Source: Otis tarda (lineage: Eukaryota > Chordata > Aves > Otidiformes > Otididae). From it: DNA of 64,000 bases. Shown here in pieces: positions 62,001 to 64,000 of the stretch. Location of the stretch: positions 10,310,001 to 10,374,000 of the forward strand of contig CM048560.1 in assembly GCA_026413225.1 (NCBI GenBank). Direction: 5' to 3'. How positions within the stretch are numbered: position 1 is the first letter of the stretch; every line of letters begins with the position of its first letter. Made by a program: the position numbers and the translations under genes. Below the pieces are notes generated by a model, which was not told where the DNA came from, did not search any database, and saw only the letters and a list, made by a program, of their open reading frames with translations.

Positions 62001-63840
62001 GCTCTTGTCAATACAAAGTTTGGGCAACTGTAAATGGTCAGGTTTTGCTATGTTCTTTTCAGAAGTATATAACGAACAAACTGATTATGATCGGAACAGA
62101 AACTTAAAAAATGCTGTCCGTCACCTGGCTGGATCCAAACCCCCAGCATCCGTACCGCGTGGCATCACAAATCCCCTGTTATCTGCCTCATACAAAAGCA
62201 CAGCCCTGATAGTCACAACACTCCAAAGCATAAGCAAAGTTGCATGACTACACAAACCCTCTTTTATGCCTGGGCATGAGCAAAGCAGCTTAGACAACAA
62301 GAAGCTCTACGCTGAAGGCTGTGTGACAGCCTCCCTTGTACCATACCCAAACTAAGGTGGGGTGGGGTGGCAGGCAGGAAGGTCCATGCTTTGAAGCTGC
62401 GCAAGGCTGGTTTGTTTCCCTGGGCCAGTGACAATAGCTTGGCAAGCACCTCGTTCCCGTTCCTTTCTGGGAGTTGTGGCAGCAGTTCATCGGCACTGGC
62501 CTCAGCTGTGTGAGGCCCTGTTGCCACCAGCCCAGAACAGAATGGCTTGGGCCAGTGCTGCATCTGCTTCCATGCAGCTCATCTGTCTCCCCAGCCAGCT
62601 GCGCCGGCCTAGGCTGCATTACCAGCACAGCCAGAGACACGTGGCCTGCGGCGCTGGAAAGGACCACAGTTAACATACAGAACTCACCCCCTCCCCAAGT
62701 GCCCTTGGTAAAAGGTACTTCCTTTTAGGGGCTTATGCAAACAGCTTATTAAGTCTCATGTGTTCAACCTCTAGTACTGTTTTTTGGAGGTTGTCACTGT
62801 TGAGGACAAAGGTCTTTTTTTGTAGTTTGTCAATAGTTAAATCGGGTCTAATTTTAAATATGTTCTGAAAAATAAACCTGGTTTTAGCATGCAATCCAAG
62901 GGTTTATTTGCTACAGCCTGCTAAAATAACGTAAAGCAAAATAATGCAATGAGCCATCCACAGATTTTAATAAAGGGCGGTAGCTGTCAATACACACATA
63001 ATCAGGAAGACAACATTTATACTTAAATTAATTTCTATCATACATTTCATTTGTATCTATATGTCTAAAGTAGAACAAATGCTGATTCTTCCCTCCTGTT
63101 ACAAGCATTCTTTCTTAGTTTCAATTTCCTTAGTACACTTGGTTCCAAGTTATCTAGCGGGTGCAGGGACTACTGTCTTCATTTGGATTAGCTGAAAAGC
63201 CTCCTGAGAGCTGACAAAATAGGGAAGTTCGTATTCCTTTTCCAATCTATAAATAGAAATTGGGGGAAGAGGATGAGATTTACTGTTTTAAAAAACATCA
63301 AGGACAGAGGGAATATTAAACAACTCTGGATAAGTACAGAAGTCCTTCAGAAGGGCAGTATAGTTTTCCCACCAAACAAACACACACGCTCAACAATCTC
63401 CTTTACTTAAAAAGATTCTGAAATTAAGAAGAGATTTAATTTTTTTTACATATATTTCCTAAATTTAAAATATTTTTATATAACTCTTCTTCTTATATCA
63501 ATTTTGTATCTGCAAACAGCACCTAATTTAGAATTGAAGTTCAGCTGCAAATTAGCTTTTTTGCATTAACCTGTCAACAGCAACGGATTAATCATCCAGG
63601 AAATTCTGCCTACATTGCTTGGACAGAACGGGCAAGAATCCCGAGAGCACTCTGACTGTATCGTTTACCTTCTGGGGAGAGATCAGCAGTTTTCATGAAA
63701 CTTGGTGCAGAGCTTTTGAAGATCTTCGTTCTTTCTCCACCTACAACTACTTCAGGTCCAAGCAGGGAGACGAGAACTGCTAAGCTGTGCAGTGTTATCG
63801 CAACAATAGAGTCACTGGTATCTCGAAGGCCCAGCAATAC
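59036..63840 (-). CDS. SCYL3: SCYL3 (PACE-1), last four coding exons; 5' part outside window
   Basis: Catalytically inactive SCY1-family pseudokinase that binds ezrin and associates with Golgi, membranes and lamellipodia. Exons in this window on the minus strand: 63669-63840, 61663-61806, 60364-61100 and 59036-59098, with phases 0 in, then 1, 1 and 0, all consistent. The first exon encodes the end of the HEAT-repeat region ([36 protein letters not shown]). The 737-bp exon encodes the acidic, serine/proline-rich C-terminal region with the repeated W-P/D-W motifs ([43 protein letters not shown]). The last exon ends [16 protein letters not shown], nearly as in human. The kinase-like domain and most HEAT repeats lie upstream of the window. 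Convergent with FIRRM. Confidence 0.95.
61807..63668 (-). other. SCYL3: SCYL3 intron between HEAT-end exon and following exon
   Basis: A 1.9-kb intron with consensus ends (CAGAAG/gtaaac and CCCTGCAG). A GC-richer patch at 62300-62700 supports overlapping open frames on both strands but shows no recognised motif. Confidence 0.65.
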
Positions 63841-64000
63841 CTGCACCAAAAACATATTAACATTACCAAGAACAGAAAATTCTGCTTTTTCACTTCTTTC
63901 CCCTTTCAATGTTGTATTTGCAGCACATTTTATGTCTACGATCTCCCACAGCTCTCAGTAGACACTGGACGTTATTCCGTAGCATACAATCAGCCTTCCA
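63841..64000 (-). other. SCYL3: SCYL3 intron, running off the window
   Basis: Sequence upstream of a good acceptor (TTTTTGGTGCAG at 63841). No exon is seen before the window ends. Confidence 0.6.

Noticed and set aside
62290-62676. Open frames of 80-128 codons in a GC-richer patch within SCYL3
   Set aside because: They lie in an intron, overlap on both strands and resemble nothing recognised; the flanking exons join in frame without them.

Overview
This is a vertebrate nuclear DNA window, most probably from a bird. Genes are split into short exons with GT-AG introns, CpG-rich promoters are present, and the interspersed repeats I can recognise are CR1 LINE fragments, one ending in the short GATTCTAT-like tail typical of avian CR1. 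Nothing prokaryotic, viral or CRISPR-like was seen. The gene order (E-selectin, METTL18, FIRRM/C1orf112, SCYL3) matches the selectin neighbourhood of human 1q24.

Layout. 1-6.6 kb: no recognisable gene; a GA microsatellite and one striking hairpin. 6.6-14.5 kb, minus strand: a complete SELE gene (611 codons by my exon joins), with its promoter near 14.5 kb and six CCP exons, two of which are a very recent copy of their neighbours. 14.6-30 kb: gene-poor, AT-rich intergenic DNA with several CR1 remnants. 30.3-33.6 kb, plus strand: a three-exon phosphohistidine phosphatase gene (PHPT1 family) starting in a CpG island. 33.7-38.1 kb: intergenic, with one candidate orphan exon. 38.2-39.2 kb, minus strand: METTL18 in a single coding exon. 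39.7-40.1 kb: a CpG-rich head-to-head promoter between METTL18 and FIRRM that contains an NRF1-type site and a long inverted repeat. 40.0-57.9 kb, plus strand: FIRRM in 24 coding exons (899 codons plus stop). 59.0-63.8 kb, minus strand: the last four coding exons of SCYL3; its 5' part lies beyond the window. FIRRM and SCYL3 converge tail to tail with probable poly(A) sites about 100 bp apart.

The genes do not form one pathway. SELE is a cytokine-induced endothelial adhesion receptor. PHPT1 removes phosphate from phosphohistidine. METTL18 methylates a histidine of ribosomal protein L3. FIRRM works with FIGNL1 in homologous recombination. SCYL3 is a pseudokinase scaffold. The most interesting signals are the homogenised CCP duplication with a decayed third copy in SELE, the PHPT1-type gene inside the selectin-METTL18 interval, the promoter inverted repeat, and the 5.1 kb hairpin that carries an AATAAA signal on each strand. 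I did not find a convincing new multi-gene system. Exon boundaries were read by eye from splice consensus, phase and remembered human homologues; no database search was run.
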